Part shown: piece by piece, positions 8,129 to 17,461 of the stretch
Layout of the letters: the number at the start of each line of letters is the position of its first letter
Position numbering within the stretch: position 1 is the first letter of the stretch
Source: Pseudomonas thivervalensis
GTDB taxonomy: Bacteria > Pseudomonadota > Gammaproteobacteria > Pseudomonadales > Pseudomonadaceae
Reading direction: 5' to 3'
Length of the DNA: 64,000 nt
Assembly (NCBI RefSeq): GCF_001269655.1
Contig: NZ_LHVE01000015.1
Span: 124,001 to 188,000, forward strand
Made by a program: the position numbers and the translations under genes
The notes under the pieces: model-generated
What the model saw: the letters and a program-made list of their open reading frames with translations, nothing else
The model's database searches: none
Told to the model about the DNA's origin: nothing

Positions 8129-8441
8129 GTGGCGAGGGAGCTTGCTCCCGCTGGGCTGCGAAGCGGCCCCATTGGATCATTCAGGCAGACCGCGTCAGCC
8201 GGTTTTACGACGGCTGCGCCGCCGAGCGGGAGCAAGCTCCCTCGCCACAGGGTGGTGTCTGCCTGGAATGGTCAGTCTGTAACACCAGAAAAACCGGTGG
8301 GAGCGAGCTTGCTCGCGATGGCGGCCCTACATTCAACACCTTCATCGACTGTCACACCGCTATCGCGAGCAAGCTCGCTTCCACAATTGGATATGCGGTG
8401 AGACGCGGGCCATTGTGGGGAGGGGGCTTGCTCCCTTGCCA
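8129..8441. repeat. cluster of REP inverted pairs (REPIN-like)
   Basis: GTGGCGAGGGAGCTTGCTCC at 8129 faces its inverted copy ending near 8250. A second family forms a pair from 8297 (GTGGGAGCGAGCTTGCTCGC) to 8384 (inverted copy). A degenerate single copy lies at 8414-8441. These fill the 372-bp gap between glyA and the leucine dehydrogenase-like gene; no gene is seen here. Confidence 0.85.
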
Positions 8442-8452
8442 GGGTTTGATTT

Positions 8453-9472
8453 TCAGCGGTACAGCAGACGCTCCGCCAACTCATCGGCCACCCGGGCCGG
8501 TGAGCGCTTTTCCGCCTGGGCGTGGGCGAAGACTTCCGTGAGCCGGGCACCGATCTTCGACAAGTGCGCGGTGATCGTCGGCAGTTCTTCGCCGCGATGT
8601 TTCAGAGCGACATAGATCAGGCCGCCGGAGTTGATCACATAGTCCGGTGCATAAAGAATCCCACGTCTTTCCAACTGATCGGCCACTTGCAGGTTGCTCA
8701 ACTGATTGTGGGCCGAGCCGGCAACCGCCGAGCAGCGCAGTTGAGCCACGCTTTGGCTGTTGAGCACCCCGCCCAGGCCGCAGGGGGCAAGGATGTCGCA
8801 GGGGGTGCTGAGCAGCGCGTCGTTGGCAATCGGATGGGCGCCCAGTTGCTCCATGGCCAGTTGCACCTTGCCAGGGTCGATGTCGCTGACCAGCAATTCG
8901 GCCCCCGCCGCGTGCAACTGTTCGGCCAGGGCATAACCGACATTGCCCAGGCCCTGGATCGCCACCCGCAGGCTCTCGAGGTTATCGCTGCCCAGGCGAG
9001 CCATGGCGGTGGCACGGATGCCGGCAAAGACGCCCATGGCCGCGTGGGGCGCAGGGTCTCCCGAGGCCGTGGTGCTGGTGACATGGCGGGTCTGCTGGGC
9101 GATGCAATCCATGTCGGCCACCGAGGTGCCGCTGTCGATGGCCGTGATGTAGCGCCCGTCCAATTGCTCGATACAACGACCAAAGGCTTCGAACAGTGCC
9201 GCCCGACTCTCGACATGGGCCGGGCGCATGATCACCGCTACCCCGCCGCCCACGGGCAAGCCGGCCAGCGCCGCCTTGTAGCTCATGCCTTGGGCCAGGC
9301 GCACGGCGTCAGCCACCGCACTTTCGTCGTCGGGGTAGGCAAGATAACGACAGCCCCCCAGGGCGGGCCCGGGACGGCTGCAATGAATGGCAATCACCGC
9401 CTTCAACCCGGTCGTCGGGTCTACGCTTAGGTGCAGCGATTCAAGGCGGGAGCTTTGCATGAGAGCAAACAT
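8453..9472 (-). CDS. Glu/Leu/Phe/Val dehydrogenase family protein (leucine dehydrogenase-like) with altered active site
   Basis: 339 residues, the length of leucine dehydrogenases. N-terminal domain: TGLKAVIAIHCSRPGPALGG, then AQGMSYKAALAGLPVGGGVA. C-terminal NAD domain: VAIQGLGNVGYALAEQL (GxGNVG) and YAPDYVINSGGLI. The first substrate lysine (K66, in MSYKAA) and the Asp region IDSGTSVADMD are kept. The second lysine, invariant as GGGK in characterised leucine dehydrogenases (K80 there, the proposed general base), is valine here (V78, codon GTA). If the base calls are right, normal oxidative deamination may be impaired. Monocistronic, facing REP elements downstream. Confidence 0.85.
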   Translation of the reverse strand: MFALMQSSRLESLHLSVDPTTGLKAVIAIHCSRPGPALGGCRYLAYPDDESAVADAVRLAQGMSYKAALAGLPVGGGVAVIMRPAHVESRAALFEAFGRCIEQLDGRYITAIDSGTSVADMDCIAQQTRHVTSTTASGDPAPHAAMGVFAGIRATAMARLGSDNLESLRVAIQGLGNVGYALAEQLHAAGAELLVSDIDPGKVQLAMEQLGAHPIANDALLSTPCDILAPCGLGGVLNSQSVAQLRCSAVAGSAHNQLSNLQVADQLERRGILYAPDYVINSGGLIYVALKHRGEELPTITAHLSKIGARLTEVFAHAQAEKRSPARVADELAERLLYR

Positions 9473-9659
9473 CGTAAGGCTCCCGAATCACTTTTGTTTG
9501 TTTCGCCAGTATAGGCGTGCAGTCGAAAATTGCTGGAGCACGCCGGAATAAGTAGGCCGCGTGGTCAGTCTTTTTCGGCATAACTTCTGCCAGTGTCTGT
9601 TCGAGACTGGACGAAAATCCATGGCAGGGCTAAAACGGGAGCATAGCCCGGAGAGTTCG

Positions 9660-10463
9660 ATGAAACCGCGCCAAGCCTTTTTTGACTGTCTGCACCGCTC
9701 ACCACCGGCGCTGTTCGAAGCAGCGTTGTGGATCGCTGCCGAACATGATCGCGACGTCGACGTTCCGGCCTTGCTGAAGGATTTCAAGGCGCTGCAACAG
9801 CGGGTCAGCCATGACCTGCCGATGCTGCCTGTCAGCGAACTGGGCCAGCCCCTGTTGCGACGGCTCAACGACTTGGGTTTCGCCCAGGACGATTTCACGC
9901 CCCTGCGACCGCGAGCGGCGTTGCTGGACAAAGTCCTGGCACGCAAACGCGGGCAACCCCTGGCCCTCGGGCTGATTGCCCTGGAACTGGCCCGTGGCCT
10001 GGAAATTCCGATGGTCGGTGTCAATTTCCCCGGACATTTTCTGTTGAAGGTGCCCGGGGCCGACCACCTGCTCGACCCCTGCGGTGGCCGCCGCTTGTAC
10101 CCTAATGACTGCCGGGAACTGCTGCAGCGCCAATACGGCGCGAACATGTCGCTCAAGGCGGAGCACCTGGTCAACGCCGAGCCGATGCAGATGCTGCAGC
10201 GCCTGTCGCGCAACCTGCGTCAATTGCATCTGGCGAACGACGATTACATCGCGGCCCTGATCGACGCCGAACGGGTGCTGGAACTGGGCAATGCCAGCGC
10301 CGCCGACTACCTGGCCCGCGCCAGCCTGTATCAGCGACTCGATTGCCCCAACGCTGAACGCTTCGACCTGGAGCATGCGTTGATGCTCAGTGACGATCCG
10401 ATCCAGCGAATCCGACTGACGGAGAGGCTGGGGCATTTGCCGCCGAATTCGGTGGTGCATTGA
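9660..10463 (+). CDS. SirB1 family protein (transglutaminase-like fold, TPR-like tail)
   Basis: 267 residues from ATG 9660, chosen for GGAGAG just upstream; ATG 9621 is possible but less well placed. The central part (LARKRGQPLALGLIALELAR, MVGVNFPGHFLLKV, LLDPCGGRRLYPNDCRELL) is the SirB1 N-terminal domain, which resembles a transglutaminase-like fold. The C-terminus (DDYIAALIDAERVLELG, ADYLARASLYQRLDC) is helical and TPR-like. The family is widespread in gammaproteobacteria, but its biochemical role is not established. The gene stands alone, divergent from the dehydrogenase gene. Confidence 0.78.
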   Translation: MKPRQAFFDCLHRSPPALFEAALWIAAEHDRDVDVPALLKDFKALQQRVSHDLPMLPVSELGQPLLRRLNDLGFAQDDFTPLRPRAALLDKVLARKRGQPLALGLIALELARGLEIPMVGVNFPGHFLLKVPGADHLLDPCGGRRLYPNDCRELLQRQYGANMSLKAEHLVNAEPMQMLQRLSRNLRQLHLANDDYIAALIDAERVLELGNASAADYLARASLYQRLDCPNAERFDLEHALMLSDDPIQRIRLTERLGHLPPNSVVH

Positions 10464-10500
10464 GCTGTCGTGAGGCTGCACATTTTTGATGTGCAGTGGA

Positions 10501-10532
10501 ATCGCTATCGCGAGCAGGCTCGCTCCCACAGG
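10501..10532. repeat. single REP element
   Basis: ATCGCTATCGCGAGCAGGCT followed by CGCTCCCACAGG is one copy of the GTGGGAGCGAGC... family in minus orientation. It lies in the short convergent gap between the sirB1-like gene and maiA. Confidence 0.8.
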
Positions 10533-10537
10533 AGGGA

Positions 10538-11173
10538 TCAAGGGGTATCCGGCTGATTCGCCGGGTGCGCCTGTTGGAACGCCGGATGTCCAGCCGCCAG
10601 TGCCGCCACGCGCCGGATCCGCGGATATTCCTGCAAGGAAACATTGAACCGCTCGGCGGCGTACAGCTGCGGGATGAGGTACACATCCGCCAACCCCGGC
10701 AGCGCGCCGAAGCAATAGCCGTCGTCGCCAATCAACTGCTCCACCGCCGCCACCCCCTGGCTGATCCAATGCCCGATCCACTCCGTCACCTGCGCTTCAT
10801 CGTGCCCCCACTGTCGCAACTTGTTGAGCACGCTGACGTTGTGCAGGGGATGAATGTCGCAACCGATCAGCGCGGCGACACCACGCTCGTGGGCGCGCAC
10901 CGCCAGGTCGGCGCTGAGCAGCGGCACCTGGGGATAACGCTCTTCCAAGTATTCGATGATGGCTGGCGACTGCACCAGCAACGCGCCCTCATCGGTACGC
11001 AGCACCGGCACTCGACCCTGGGGATTGATCGCCAGGTAGGTCGGCTGGCGATGCTCGCCCCCCGGCGCGGCGATCAGGTTGACGGGCAAGGCCTGGTAGT
11101 CCAGGCCCTTGAGCGCCAGTGCAATGCGTACCCGATAGGACGAAGTGGAACGGTAGTAGGTATAGAGTTCCAT
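10538..11173 (-). CDS. maiA: maleylacetoacetate isomerase (zeta-class GST)
   Basis: 211 residues, normal for the family. Starts MELYTYYRSTSSYRVRIALA; SSYRVR is the zeta-class glutathione-binding signature with the catalytic serine. The cis-proline region is INPQGRVPVL and the C-terminal helical domain has NVSVLNKLRQWG. It isomerises maleylacetoacetate to fumarylacetoacetate with glutathione, the middle step of homogentisate breakdown. It is the third gene of hmgA-fahA-maiA, nine bases after fahA, so co-transcribed and controlled from the hmgA promoter. Confidence 0.95.
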   Translation of the reverse strand: MELYTYYRSTSSYRVRIALALKGLDYQALPVNLIAAPGGEHRQPTYLAINPQGRVPVLRTDEGALLVQSPAIIEYLEERYPQVPLLSADLAVRAHERGVAALIGCDIHPLHNVSVLNKLRQWGHDEAQVTEWIGHWISQGVAAVEQLIGDDGYCFGALPGLADVYLIPQLYAAERFNVSLQEYPRIRRVAALAAGHPAFQQAHPANQPDTP

Positions 11174-11182
11174 GGCTGAGCC

Positions 11183-12481
11183 TCAACGCGCCGGCAGGAT
11201 CTTGCCCCGGCACTCGCCGAAGCCGATGGAAGCGAAACCTTCGCGGCGGCAACGGGCCCGCAAGATGATCTCGTCACCGTCCTCAAGGAATCGGCGCACT
11301 TCGCCAGACGCCAGTTCGATCGGTTTTTTCCCGCCTTCGGTGATTTCCAGCAGGCTGCCGAACTGATGGTTCTCAGGCCCCGACAAGGTGCCCGAGCCAA
11401 ACAGGTCGCCGGCCTGCAACTGGCAGCCGTTGACGCTGTGGTGCGCAACCATTTGCGCCACGGTCCAGTACATGTATTGGGTGTTGCTCAACGTCAGGCG
11501 CTGGGCCGGCAGGTTCTGTTCGACCATGGCCTCGGTCAGCAACAGCACCTCCAGTTCGATGTCGAAAGCGCCACCGGCCTGGTCGCGGGTGTCCAGCAGA
11601 TACGGCAGCGGTTGTGGATCGCCTTCCGGACGCGTCGGTTGCGGGCGCCGGAACGGCTCCAAAGCTTCAGCGGTCACTACCCACGGCGAAATGCTGGTCA
11701 GGAAACTCTTCGACAGGAACGGCCCCAGGGGCTGGTATTCCCACGCCTGGATGTCCCGGGCCGACCAGTCGTTGAGCAGGCAGAACCCGCCAATATGCTC
11801 GGCGGCATCGCCGATGGGGATCGGTTCGCCCAGCGCATTGCCCTTGCCGATCCAGATGCCCAGCTCCAGCTCATAGTCCAGCCGCGCACAGGGGCCGAAG
11901 GTCGGCTCGGTCTGGCCGGCCGGCAGGGTCTGGCCCTTGGGACGGCGGACCTCTGTGCCGGACGGGCGAATGGTCGAGGCGCGACCGTGGTAACCGATGG
12001 GGACGTATTTGTAGTTGGGCAGCAACGGATTGTCGGGGCGAAACAGCTTGCCGACATTCTGGGCGTGTTCGATACCGACGTAGAAGTCGGTGTAGTCGTT
12101 GATCCTGGCCGGCAGGTGCATCTGGCAATCGGCGGCGAGGAGCAACAGCTTCGCCTCTTCGACTTTGCCACGCAACGGACTGTCTTCGCGCAACAGCTCC
12201 AGCAGTCGTTCACGCAGGGCGACCCGGGCATCGCGACCCCGGTCGAAAAACCCATTCAACTGACCGCCAGCCATGGCTTCGACGGCTTGTCGGGCCGTGC
12301 CATCGAACAAGCCCGCGTGCAATGCCGCCTGCAGATCGAAAATCCGTTCGCCAATCGCCACGCCGCTGCGCAGGGCACCGCCATCGACGCTGAAGACACC
12401 CAATGGCAGGTTCTGCAACGGGAAGTCGGCGTGGCCGTTGGCGCTGGCGACCCAGCTACGGGCAGGGGAACTTTGAGTCAT
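11183..12481 (-). CDS. fahA: fumarylacetoacetase
   Basis: 432 residues. The N-terminal SH3-like domain (FPLQNLPLGVFSVDGG) is followed by the catalytic FAH domain with DYTDFYVGIEHAQNVGKLFR, GYHGRASTIRPSGTEVRRPK, LDYELELGIWIGKGNALGEP and NDWSARDIQAWEYQPLGPF. The metal-binding acidic residues in DFY and ELELGIWIG are present. It hydrolyses fumarylacetoacetate to fumarate and acetoacetate, the last step of the pathway. Only three bases separate it from the hmgA stop, which points to one transcript. Confidence 0.96.
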   Translation of the reverse strand: MTQSSPARSWVASANGHADFPLQNLPLGVFSVDGGALRSGVAIGERIFDLQAALHAGLFDGTARQAVEAMAGGQLNGFFDRGRDARVALRERLLELLREDSPLRGKVEEAKLLLLAADCQMHLPARINDYTDFYVGIEHAQNVGKLFRPDNPLLPNYKYVPIGYHGRASTIRPSGTEVRRPKGQTLPAGQTEPTFGPCARLDYELELGIWIGKGNALGEPIPIGDAAEHIGGFCLLNDWSARDIQAWEYQPLGPFLSKSFLTSISPWVVTAEALEPFRRPQPTRPEGDPQPLPYLLDTRDQAGGAFDIELEVLLLTEAMVEQNLPAQRLTLSNTQYMYWTVAQMVAHHSVNGCQLQAGDLFGSGTLSGPENHQFGSLLEITEGGKKPIELASGEVRRFLEDGDEIILRARCRREGFASIGFGECRGKILPAR

Positions 12482-12484
12482 GGG

Positions 12485-13789
12485 TTATCTCCGGGTCGGG
12501 TCGAACGTGACAGGCAGCGAGGCCCAACAAGCATCGTAGTCGGTTTGCAGTTGCGGGCAGTCCAGGGCGAAACGGCTTGGGCGCAATACCTGGCTGGTCT
12601 CGAACATGAACGCCATGGTGTTGTCGATTTTCGCCGGCTGAAGATCAGCGTTGATCGCCTTGGTACAGGTCTCGCCGTCCGGGCCATGGGCGCTCATGCA
12701 ACTATGCAGGGACGCACCACCGGGCAGGAACCCTTCGGCCTTGGCATCGTAGGCGCCCTGGATCAGGCCCATGTATTCGTTCATCAGGTTGCGGTGGAAC
12801 CACGGCGGACGGAAGGTGTTTTCCGCCACCATCCAGCGTGGCGGGAAGATCACGAAATCGAGGTTGGCCAGGCCGTGGACACTGGTAGGCGAGGTCAGCA
12901 CGGTAAAAATCGATGGATCCGGGTGATCGAAGCTGACCGTGCCAATCGTGTTGAAGCGGCGCAGGTCATATTTATATGGCACGTTGTTGCCGTGCCAGGC
13001 CACCACGTCGAGGGGCGAATGATCCAGCTCGCAACCCCACAACTCACCGAGGAACTTCTGCACCAGCGTGGTCGGTTGCGCGAGGTTCTCGTAATGGGCG
13101 ACCGGCGTCAGGAAGTCCCGTGGGTTCGCCAGGCCATTGCTGCCGATGGGCCCGAGGTCGGGCAGGCGCAGCGGCGCGCCATGGTTTTCGGCGAGGTATC
13201 CACGAGCCTGGGGATCGAGCAGTTCAATGCGAAACTTCAGGCCCCGGGGCAACACGGCGATTTCCAGCGGAGCCAGCTCCAGCACACCCAGTTCGGTGGC
13301 GATCCGCAGCCGTCCCAGTTGCGGCACGATCAGCCACTCTCCGTCGGCATTGAAAAATACCCGCTCCATGGAACGGTTGGCCCGGTAGTGATAAAGGCTG
13401 ACGCCGGCCGGCTTGTCCGCGCCGGCATTGGCCGCCATGCGCACCAGCCCGTCGATGAAATCGGTGGGCTCGGCGGGAATGTCCAACGGGTTCCAGCGCA
13501 GGCGATTGGGCGTGACCTCACCCAGCGGACCACCCGCCAATTGCCGTTCCAGCCGGGTGAAGGCCGGGTGATTGGCCGACGGCCGGATGCGATACATCCA
13601 GGTACGCCGCGCTTCGCTGCGGGCCATGGTGAACGCCGTGCCAGAAAACAACTCGGCGTAGAGACCGTACGGAGCTTTTTGCGGGGAATTCTGGCCGACA
13701 GGCAATGCGCCGGGCAGTGCTTCGCTGGAAAATTCATTACCCAGGCCTGATTGGTAAACCAGGTCCGACGCGGTGGAATCGAGGTTCAT
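12485..13789 (-). CDS. hmgA: homogentisate 1,2-dioxygenase
   Basis: 434 residues, typical length. Family segments: YQSGLGNEFSSEALPGALPV, FNADGEWLIVPQLG, IAVLPRGLKFRIELLD, DVVAWHGNNVPYKYDLRRFN and the iron-site region FPPRWMVAENTFRPPWFHRN, with His and Glu ligands, then MNEYMGLIQG. It opens the homogentisate ring with O2 to give maleylacetoacetate during Tyr and Phe catabolism. First gene of the operon; the start follows GGAGG a few bases upstream. A perfect operator-like palindrome at 13855-13869 lies between it and divergent hmgR. Confidence 0.96.
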   Translation of the reverse strand: MNLDSTASDLVYQSGLGNEFSSEALPGALPVGQNSPQKAPYGLYAELFSGTAFTMARSEARRTWMYRIRPSANHPAFTRLERQLAGGPLGEVTPNRLRWNPLDIPAEPTDFIDGLVRMAANAGADKPAGVSLYHYRANRSMERVFFNADGEWLIVPQLGRLRIATELGVLELAPLEIAVLPRGLKFRIELLDPQARGYLAENHGAPLRLPDLGPIGSNGLANPRDFLTPVAHYENLAQPTTLVQKFLGELWGCELDHSPLDVVAWHGNNVPYKYDLRRFNTIGTVSFDHPDPSIFTVLTSPTSVHGLANLDFVIFPPRWMVAENTFRPPWFHRNLMNEYMGLIQGAYDAKAEGFLPGGASLHSCMSAHGPDGETCTKAINADLQPAKIDNTMAFMFETSQVLRPSRFALDCPQLQTDYDACWASLPVTFDPTRR

Positions 13790-13854
13790 GGAGCCTCCTG
13801 GGGATGCGGCCCGTCACTCGGCAGAGTGGTTGAGGCGCATCGGGTTATTTTTAT

Positions 13855-13869
13855 CGTAATTCAATTACG
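13855..13869. promoter_or_regulatory. HmgR operator palindrome
   Basis: CGTAATTCAATTACG is a perfect 15-bp palindrome (7-bp arms), with a further half-site CGTAAT at 13875. It sits midway between hmgA and hmgR. HmgR of P. putida is known to repress hmgABC by binding a TCGTAAT-type palindrome until homogentisate is present, and the match in sequence and position is close. Confidence 0.82.
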
Positions 13870-13941
13870 CATAACGTAATTTGCTCGACAGCGACCGTCA
13901 AGCTATAAAGACGCCCATTCGCCTCTGGACCCTGCGCCTCC

Positions 13942-14763
13942 ATGGAAACCCCGCTCAGCAACGGTAAACAGAAAGTCCGCTCGGCCGAAGTCGGCACCGA
14001 CATTCTCAAGGCCCTGGCCGAACTCTCCCCCTCCACGTCGCTGTCGCGCCTGGCCGAGCACGTGCAAATGCCGGCGAGCAAGGTCCATCGCTACTTGCAA
14101 GCCTTGATCGCCAGTGGGTTTGCCGAGCAGAACGCCGCCACCAACCACTACGGCCTGGGCCGCGAAGCCCTGCGCGTGGGCCTGGCCGCGCTGAACGGCA
14201 TGGACGTGCTGCAAGTGGCCGCCCTGCCCCTGGCCGAGTTGCGCGACGACTTGAACGAAACCTGCTTCCTCGCCGTGTGGGGCAACCATGGCGCGACCGT
14301 GGTGCGCATCGAACCCGCCGTGCGGTCCGTGACCGTGGTGACGCAACTGGGCTCGGTCTTGCCGCTGCTCAGTTCGTCCACCGGGCTGGTGTTCAGCGCT
14401 TACCTGCCGGAGCGCGAGACCATCGGCCTGCGCGAGCAGGAAGTGCAAGGCACCGAGCACCACGCCCTGGCCGACGACCGCGCCTATGCCGCCCTGTGCG
14501 AGCAAATTCGCAGCCGGGGCTTGCACCATGTGCATGGTTTGCTGATGCCGGGCGTGGATGCCTTGTCCGCCCCGGTCTTCAATGCGGTCGGCGAGGTAAA
14601 GGCGGTGATGACCATCGTTGGTCCGACCTCGCTGTTCCATGCCGACGAAAACGGCCCGGCGGCGCAGCGATTGTTGGCGGCGACCCGGGCCGTGAGCTGG
14701 CGGATGGGGTATGAGGCGGGTCCAGGATCAGCCCAGGAAACCCGGGAAAATCCTGATCACTAG
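13942..14763 (+). CDS. hmgR: IclR family repressor of homogentisate catabolism
   Basis: 273 residues. The winged helix-turn-helix spans about residues 15-75 (ILKALAELSPSTSLSRLAEH, MPASKVHRYLQALIASGFAE). The IclR effector domain follows (VAALPLAELRDDLNETCFLA, RSRGLHHVHGLLMPGVDALS, AVGEVKAVMTIVGPT). It is divergent from hmgA with the CGTAAT palindrome between, the same arrangement as HmgR in P. putida, which is released by homogentisate. The identification rests on family plus context. No ATG upstream of 13942 is usable. Confidence 0.93.
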   Translation: METPLSNGKQKVRSAEVGTDILKALAELSPSTSLSRLAEHVQMPASKVHRYLQALIASGFAEQNAATNHYGLGREALRVGLAALNGMDVLQVAALPLAELRDDLNETCFLAVWGNHGATVVRIEPAVRSVTVVTQLGSVLPLLSSSTGLVFSAYLPERETIGLREQEVQGTEHHALADDRAYAALCEQIRSRGLHHVHGLLMPGVDALSAPVFNAVGEVKAVMTIVGPTSLFHADENGPAAQRLLAATRAVSWRMGYEAGPGSAQETRENPDH

Positions 14764-14822
14764 ATCATTGAGATGCGGTTTTTCAGTTGCGGATGATGCA
14801 TGGAGTTTAAATGTCCGTTGCA

Positions 14823-17372
14823 TTACCCCATCATCCCCATGACCTTGGCCTTTGCCACCGCCTGAGTACGCCGCTGCACGCCCAACTTGCTGTGGATTCG
14901 CCGCGCGTGGGTTTTCACCGTGTGCAGCGATATGAACAACTGTTCGGCAATCTGCTGGTTTGAATGACCTTGGGCAATCAGTTCCAAGACCTCCAGCTCA
15001 CGATGACTGAGCAAGGTGTCCTCCGCAGTGGCTGGCGACTCGACCAGCTCTGCCGCTGGGTCCCAGCGTAACAACTCGGGTTGGCGCAAGCGCAGCTCGC
15101 ACAAGGCTTGCTGGGCCCGCCAGCAGGTGACCCGCTTGAGGTCTTCTTGCAGAAGTGACCGGGCCTGTGCACGATCGCCGGACAACCAGACGACCTCCGT
15201 CAACACCAGGTGCAGTTCGGTTTCCAGGCTGTGCATTTCACCTTGCTGTGCCTGAGCGATCATGGCCTGCAGACGCGCCTGCGGTTCCTGCGCCCGTTGC
15301 AAGTAGACCTCGGCCAGCACCAGCAAGTATTCAAGTCGCGCAATCAATTCCAAGGTCGCGGGAGGCGCGTGCTTGGCTTGCGGTCCATGAAAATGCCGCA
15401 GGACACGGGTCAAGGCTTCATGGGCCAGTTCCGCCCGCCCCTGTTGCAACCAGAACTGGCAACTGGTTTGCAACAACACACCACGGTAAACGGTGTCGGG
15501 AATGTGTCGCTGCTGCATGATCCGCTCGGCCTCTCGCAGATGCATGAACGCCTCGCCATAGTCGCCCTGGTTGGCCGCCAGGCACGCCTTGCCGAGAAAG
15601 CCATACAGCACCTGTTTGTCCTGGCTGTGCAGGCCCGTTTCCAAGCCCGTTTGAAAATGCTCGGCGGCCCGCTCCTCAAATCCCATCCGCAGCGCCAGGC
15701 GTCCGCGCCGCAAGGCAATACGCCCCAACAACGGAGAAAAATCCTGGCCCGGTTTATCCAGCAGCGCCTGGACGGCGGCCAGCAAATGATCGGCCCGATG
15801 CGGCGCGCCGCGTTGTTCCAGGACCTGGGCGTGGTCCAGTTCCAGCAATCCCTCGAAGACCAGCGAGCCTTGCGCACGCGCCAGGCATAACGCCTGGCGG
15901 TTGATCCATTGCGCCGAAGCCAGTTCGCCAGCCAGCAGCGCCTGCTGCGTCAGCCCACCCAGGCACAGCACCCGTTGGGCCCAGGCCTCGGGGTCCAGGC
16001 TGGCCTGGGCCTGGAGGAAGTGCTCGCGCGCCGGTTCGCCATCACCCGAGAGGTGCAACAACCAGCCCTGCAAGACCAGCCATCTGCCCAGCACTTGTCG
16101 CTGCCGACAAGCAGAAGGCTGCGGCAGGAACCTGGCCAGTTGCTCGATACAGGTCGACGCCTGGTCGAAGCGTCCGGCGAACAACAGCGCAGCGGTGACC
16201 AGCCCCACCGATTGCGGCGTGGCGAGGGTCAGCGCGTCGCCTTGTTGATCGTGCAAGCTCAACAGCAGCACCACATTGCGGCGCTGCAAGACGTGCTCGA
16301 AGCTCAAATGCTGCAAGAAACTGACGGCGGTCTCGAATTCCTCGGCCAACATGGCTTGCTCGAACGCCATCTGCCAGTCCTGCTCGGCCGCGAACCACTG
16401 GCAGGCCCGTCGATGCCAGGAGCGGCCTTGCGACCAGGGCTCTTCACGCACGAGTCGGGCCAGGGCCGGGAATATCTGCAACCAATCCGAGGTCTGCTCC
16501 CACGGTTCGATAAAACACCCCAGCTCCAGCAACAACGGCAGGCATTGCGCACCCACCGTGTCGCCGAACAGGTGCTCGCACAGCCGGGCATTGAAGCGCG
16601 GCAGATGCGCCAGCACACGCCAGGCCTGTGCCAGTTCCGGGGTCAGCGTGCTGAACAGTTCATACTCCAGGTAGTCGAGCAAGGTCCTCGGCCGCCCCGG
16701 CGTGGCATGGCTGCGCGCCCACTCGCAGCGCTCAAGCAGGCTGATGCGCACCCCGGCACACCAGCCACCATTACGCTGAATCACCTCGCGGGCCGTGCGG
16801 GCAGCCTGGGGACCGGGCAGATGACGAAGCAATGGCTGGACATCGTCAGGGCTGAAGAACAACGCCTGCGGATCAAACTCGTGCAACTCGTCATCGAGCA
16901 ACAGCCGCGGCCAGTTGCAGTGGGGGCGACGGCGGCTGTTCAGCCACAGGTGCAATGCCGGGCTGCTGGTGTTCAGCAGACGATCGAGCAACTGGTCCAG
17001 CTCGGGATTCGGCGCCCGGCAATAATCGTCGAGGAACAACCAGGTAGGCGTTTGCAAACGTGCCAGGTGGGCCAACAGCCCTGCTTCATCCAGCACCGGC
17101 AGGCCGAGGGTCTGTGCCAGCCGCTCGCACATCTGCACCGCGCTCAACGCTACGCCCCCCAGGGGCAACCAATGCAACCGACAGTCGCTGGGGGCCTGCA
17201 GGAAGCACTCGGCGAACAACGCACTCTTGCCACTGCCCGCTGGCGCGCAGAGCAGCTTTACCCGTGCTTCGGAAGTCAGCAGCGGCTCGCTCAGGGACCG
17301 CCGCGGCACATGCGTCGAGGACAGGCGAGGCAGCAATCCTGGACGGTCCGGACACGGGCTCATGGCGGTCAT
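14823..17372 (-). CDS. large MalT-like LuxR family regulator (ATP-binding)
   Basis: 849 residues. An NTPase domain with Walker A in LLCAPAGSGKSALFAECF lies near residue 45. The central 400 residues are helical and TPR-like (QRVLCLGGLTQQALLAGELA, FQTGLETGLHSQDKQVLYGF). A C-terminal LuxR helix-turn-helix starts near residue 785 (LSHRELEVLELIAQGHSNQQ, LFISLHTVKTHARRIHSKLG). MalT-like (LAL/STAND) regulators are activated by a small inducer plus ATP. The DUF1329 and DUF1302 genes upstream on the same strand are probable targets, as this trio recurs in Pseudomonas. A terminator at 17462-17494 separates it from them, so it has its own promoter. Confidence 0.88.
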   Translation of the reverse strand: MTAMSPCPDRPGLLPRLSSTHVPRRSLSEPLLTSEARVKLLCAPAGSGKSALFAECFLQAPSDCRLHWLPLGGVALSAVQMCERLAQTLGLPVLDEAGLLAHLARLQTPTWLFLDDYCRAPNPELDQLLDRLLNTSSPALHLWLNSRRRPHCNWPRLLLDDELHEFDPQALFFSPDDVQPLLRHLPGPQAARTAREVIQRNGGWCAGVRISLLERCEWARSHATPGRPRTLLDYLEYELFSTLTPELAQAWRVLAHLPRFNARLCEHLFGDTVGAQCLPLLLELGCFIEPWEQTSDWLQIFPALARLVREEPWSQGRSWHRRACQWFAAEQDWQMAFEQAMLAEEFETAVSFLQHLSFEHVLQRRNVVLLLSLHDQQGDALTLATPQSVGLVTAALLFAGRFDQASTCIEQLARFLPQPSACRQRQVLGRWLVLQGWLLHLSGDGEPAREHFLQAQASLDPEAWAQRVLCLGGLTQQALLAGELASAQWINRQALCLARAQGSLVFEGLLELDHAQVLEQRGAPHRADHLLAAVQALLDKPGQDFSPLLGRIALRRGRLALRMGFEERAAEHFQTGLETGLHSQDKQVLYGFLGKACLAANQGDYGEAFMHLREAERIMQQRHIPDTVYRGVLLQTSCQFWLQQGRAELAHEALTRVLRHFHGPQAKHAPPATLELIARLEYLLVLAEVYLQRAQEPQARLQAMIAQAQQGEMHSLETELHLVLTEVVWLSGDRAQARSLLQEDLKRVTCWRAQQALCELRLRQPELLRWDPAAELVESPATAEDTLLSHRELEVLELIAQGHSNQQIAEQLFISLHTVKTHARRIHSKLGVQRRTQAVAKAKVMGMMG

Positions 17373-17461
17373 GGGGAAGATCCTGTTTATTGTTATCTCA
17401 CCACCCTAGTCCTGTGTCGCCGACCTTTGGAGAAGTATTCAGCGCGCTGATTGGTGCCCAT

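Noticed and set aside
11366..13750. 794-residue open frame on the plus strand
   Set aside because: Antisense to fahA and hmgA, with no recognisable domain.
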